A stretch of DNA of 6,691 bases, from positions 1 to 6,691 of the forward strand of contig JALUUA010000272.1 in the NCBI GenBank assembly GCA_027021605.1, in the 5' to 3' direction. Below, piece after piece: positions 5,706-6,691 of the stretch (positions are counted from its first letter, which is position 1; each line of letters starts with the position of its first letter). This stretch comes from Candidatus Bipolaricaulota bacterium (GTDB lineage Bacteria > Bipolaricaulota > Bipolaricaulia > RBG-16-55-9). The notes below the pieces were generated by a model. It searched no databases. It was not told where the DNA came from and was given only the letters and a program-made list of their open reading frames with translations. Both the position numbers and the translations under genes were made by a program.

Positions 5706-6245
5706 ATGCTCGCCTACCCCCTGGACGAGGAGACGGAACTGAAGCTCCTGGAGCCCCACCACGCCCCGGAGCTCTTTGCGCTCATCGACCGCAACCGGGA
5801 GCACCTGCAGGCGTGGCTCCCCTTCCCCGCGGAGACGCGCTCCGTGGAGGACTCCCGGCGGTTCATCGAGGGGCGCCTGCGGGCGCTCGCCCAGGGGAGG
5901 GGGCTTACGGTGGGCCTCTGGCACCGGGGGGAGCTGGCCGGTCTGGTCGGGCTCCGGTTGTACCCCTACAGCCGCCGGGGCGAGCTGGGGTACTGGCTCG
6001 GCAGGGAGTTCCAGGGCAAGGGGCTGATCACCCGGGCGTGCCGGGCGATGATCGCCTACGCCTTCCGGGAGCTCAAGCTCCATCGGGTGGAGATCCACTG
6101 CGCTTCCCGTAATCATAGGAGCCGGGCCGTCCCCGAGCGCCTGGGCTTTCGGCAGGAGGCCGTCCTGCGGGAAGCCTGCTGGACGGCGCGCGGGCTCGAC
6201 GATTTGGTGATCTACGGGCTGCTCGCCCGGGAGTGGAGCGAGTGA
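5706..6245 (+). CDS. GNAT-family N-acetyltransferase (RimJ/RimL type)
   Basis: Cytoplasmic acetyl-CoA-dependent N-acetyltransferase, 179 residues, normal for the RimL/YdaF group. It transfers acetyl from acetyl-CoA to an amino group. The group includes ribosomal-protein N-terminal acetylases and polyamine or drug acetylases, so the substrate is open. Visible features are NREHLQAWLPF (30-40), typical of the N-terminal part of this group, beta-strand 4 with GELGYWLG (92-99), the acetyl-CoA loop QGKG (103-106) and following helix (107-120), and the closing motif N136-H-R-S139 with ERLGFRQEAVLREACW (144-159). The ATG at 5706 fits where the similarity begins and sits just after a -10 box without a ribosome-binding site. 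A longer in-frame reading upstream runs through the divergent promoter region and is not credible. Divergent from the importer operon, with a hairpin just after the stop. Confidence 0.88.
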   Translation: MLAYPLDEETELKLLEPHHAPELFALIDRNREHLQAWLPFPAETRSVEDSRRFIEGRLRALAQGRGLTVGLWHRGELAGLVGLRLYPYSRRGELGYWLGREFQGKGLITRACRAMIAYAFRELKLHRVEIHCASRNHRSRAVPERLGFRQEAVLREACWTARGLDDLVIYGLLAREWSE

Positions 6246-6249
6246 CCGA

Positions 6250-6268
6250 CCGACCCCCATCGGGTCGG
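6250..6268 (+). terminator. Hairpin after the acetyltransferase gene
   Basis: CCGACCC (6250-6256) and GGGTCGG (6262-6268) form a perfect 7-bp stem with a five-base loop, starting 4 bp after the stop codon. No T-run follows. The TTGACA box of the next promoter begins at 6270. It may be a weak terminator for the acetyltransferase, or an operator-like palindrome beside the next promoter. Confidence 0.45.
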
Positions 6269-6269
6269 G

Positions 6270-6299
6270 TTGACAACCGCGGCCCGGATGGCCCATGAT
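6270..6299 (+). promoter_or_regulatory. Probable promoter of the acyl-CoA dehydrogenase-like gene
   Basis: A perfect TTGACA (6270-6275) is followed after 18 bp by CATGAT (6294-6299), which matches four of six -10 positions. The start would be near 6306, giving a leader of about 20 nt that contains GGAGGT (6313-6318). The inverted repeat immediately before the -35 box could affect its use. Confidence 0.5.
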
Positions 6300-6325
6300 C
6301 TTTCCGCCTTGCGGAGGTGCTCCGG

Positions 6326-6691
6326 ATGGACTTCGAGGTGCTTCGATCGCCGACGGCGTTCCTGGTGGAGATGCTGGGGGACGCCCCCCCGGACGTTCCC
6401 CCAGCGGACGAGCTGCGGGACTACGAGCGGTGGTGGTTCGAGGAGGGGCAGTCCATCTCCGAGATCGTGGACCGGATGGGCACGCCTCCCTTGCGGATGT
6501 TCGACCGCTGGGGGGAGCGGGTCGACGAGGTCCTCTACCCCCCCGACTACCGGCGGATGCTGCTCGAGGGCTACCGCCGGGGGATCGTGGCGCGCGCCCT
6601 GGAGGGGGGCTCGTTGACCCCCTTTTACGCGCTGGGGTACGTGTGCGCCTTCTTCGACGCCGGGCTCTACTGCCCCTACACCGTCTCGCTC
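6326..6691 (+). CDS. Acyl-CoA dehydrogenase / AidB-like protein, N-terminal part (cut by window edge)
   Basis: The first 122 codons are present, with no stop before the window end. The ATG at 6326 has GGAGGT (6313-6318) 7 nt upstream. Residues 57-71 (RMFDRWGERVDEVLY) and the following segment, together with ALGYVCAFFDAGLYCPYTVSL at the end, resemble the N-terminal helical region of acyl-CoA dehydrogenase superfamily members close to E. coli AidB. There, a 'D-R-x-G-x-R-x-D-E-V' stretch is followed later by a 'G-x-x-C-P-x-x-x-(T/S)' stretch before the flavin-binding domain. Family members are FAD enzymes that oxidise acyl-CoA. AidB itself is linked to the alkylation response and binds DNA. The FAD and catalytic regions lie outside the window, so which branch it belongs to cannot be told. 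The family call is from recall of motifs. Confidence 0.62.
   Translation, partial: MDFEVLRSPTAFLVEMLGDAPPDVPPADELRDYERWWFEEGQSISEIVDRMGTPPLRMFDRWGERVDEVLYPPDYRRMLLEGYRRGIVARALEGGSLTPFYALGYVCAFFDAGLYCPYTVSL

Noticed and set aside
6270..6617. A 115-codon plus-strand frame beside the acyl-CoA dehydrogenase-like gene
   Set aside because: It is a frame shadow with Thr/Arg/Ser/Gly-rich composition. The frame starting at 6326 has the ribosome-binding site and family motifs.

Overview
This is a GC-rich bacterial window with six complete genes and one gene cut by the right edge. Codon use looks uniform. There are no tRNA, rRNA, CRISPR or mobile-element signals. The lineage cannot be fixed from the sequence. 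Sigma-A type -35/-10 boxes, short leaders and one apparently leaderless gene are compatible with several high-GC lineages, including Deinococcus-Thermus-like, Chloroflexi-like or uncultured candidate phyla. That is only a guess.

Minus strand, read right to left from about 5635: a four-gene operon for a BMP-type ABC importer (the PnrA / YufNOPQ / NupNOPQ family of nucleoside importers). The order is substrate-binding protein (4376-5563), double-domain ATPase (2609-4183), permease 1 (1485-2612, GTG start overlapping the ATPase stop as GTGA) and permease 2 (503-1414). A near-consensus promoter (TTGACT, 17 bp, TACAAT) drives it and fixes the start of the binding protein. The binding protein captures the substrate outside the membrane, the two permeases form the channel, and the ATPase supplies both nucleotide-binding domains. 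A purine or other nucleoside is the likely cargo by family. panD (aspartate 1-decarboxylase, 35-412) follows in the same direction behind its own promoter-like sequence.

Plus strand, from about 5667: a RimJ/RimL-type GNAT acetyltransferase (5706-6245) whose -10 box lies 9 bp before its ATG, which suggests a leaderless mRNA. It is followed by a hairpin, a promoter with a perfect TTGACA box, and the first 122 codons of an acyl-CoA dehydrogenase/AidB-like protein.

The least ordinary feature is a family of degenerate hexamer arrays (GGAAAC / GGGAAC / GGGAGC on the operon's sense strand). They occur at three places within the operon: after the binding-protein gene, in the 3' end of permease 1, and filling the gap before permease 2. 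A perfect 11-bp stem-loop also sits between the binding protein and the ATPase. I see no clearly new multi-gene system here. The hexamer arrays are the best candidate for something undescribed.
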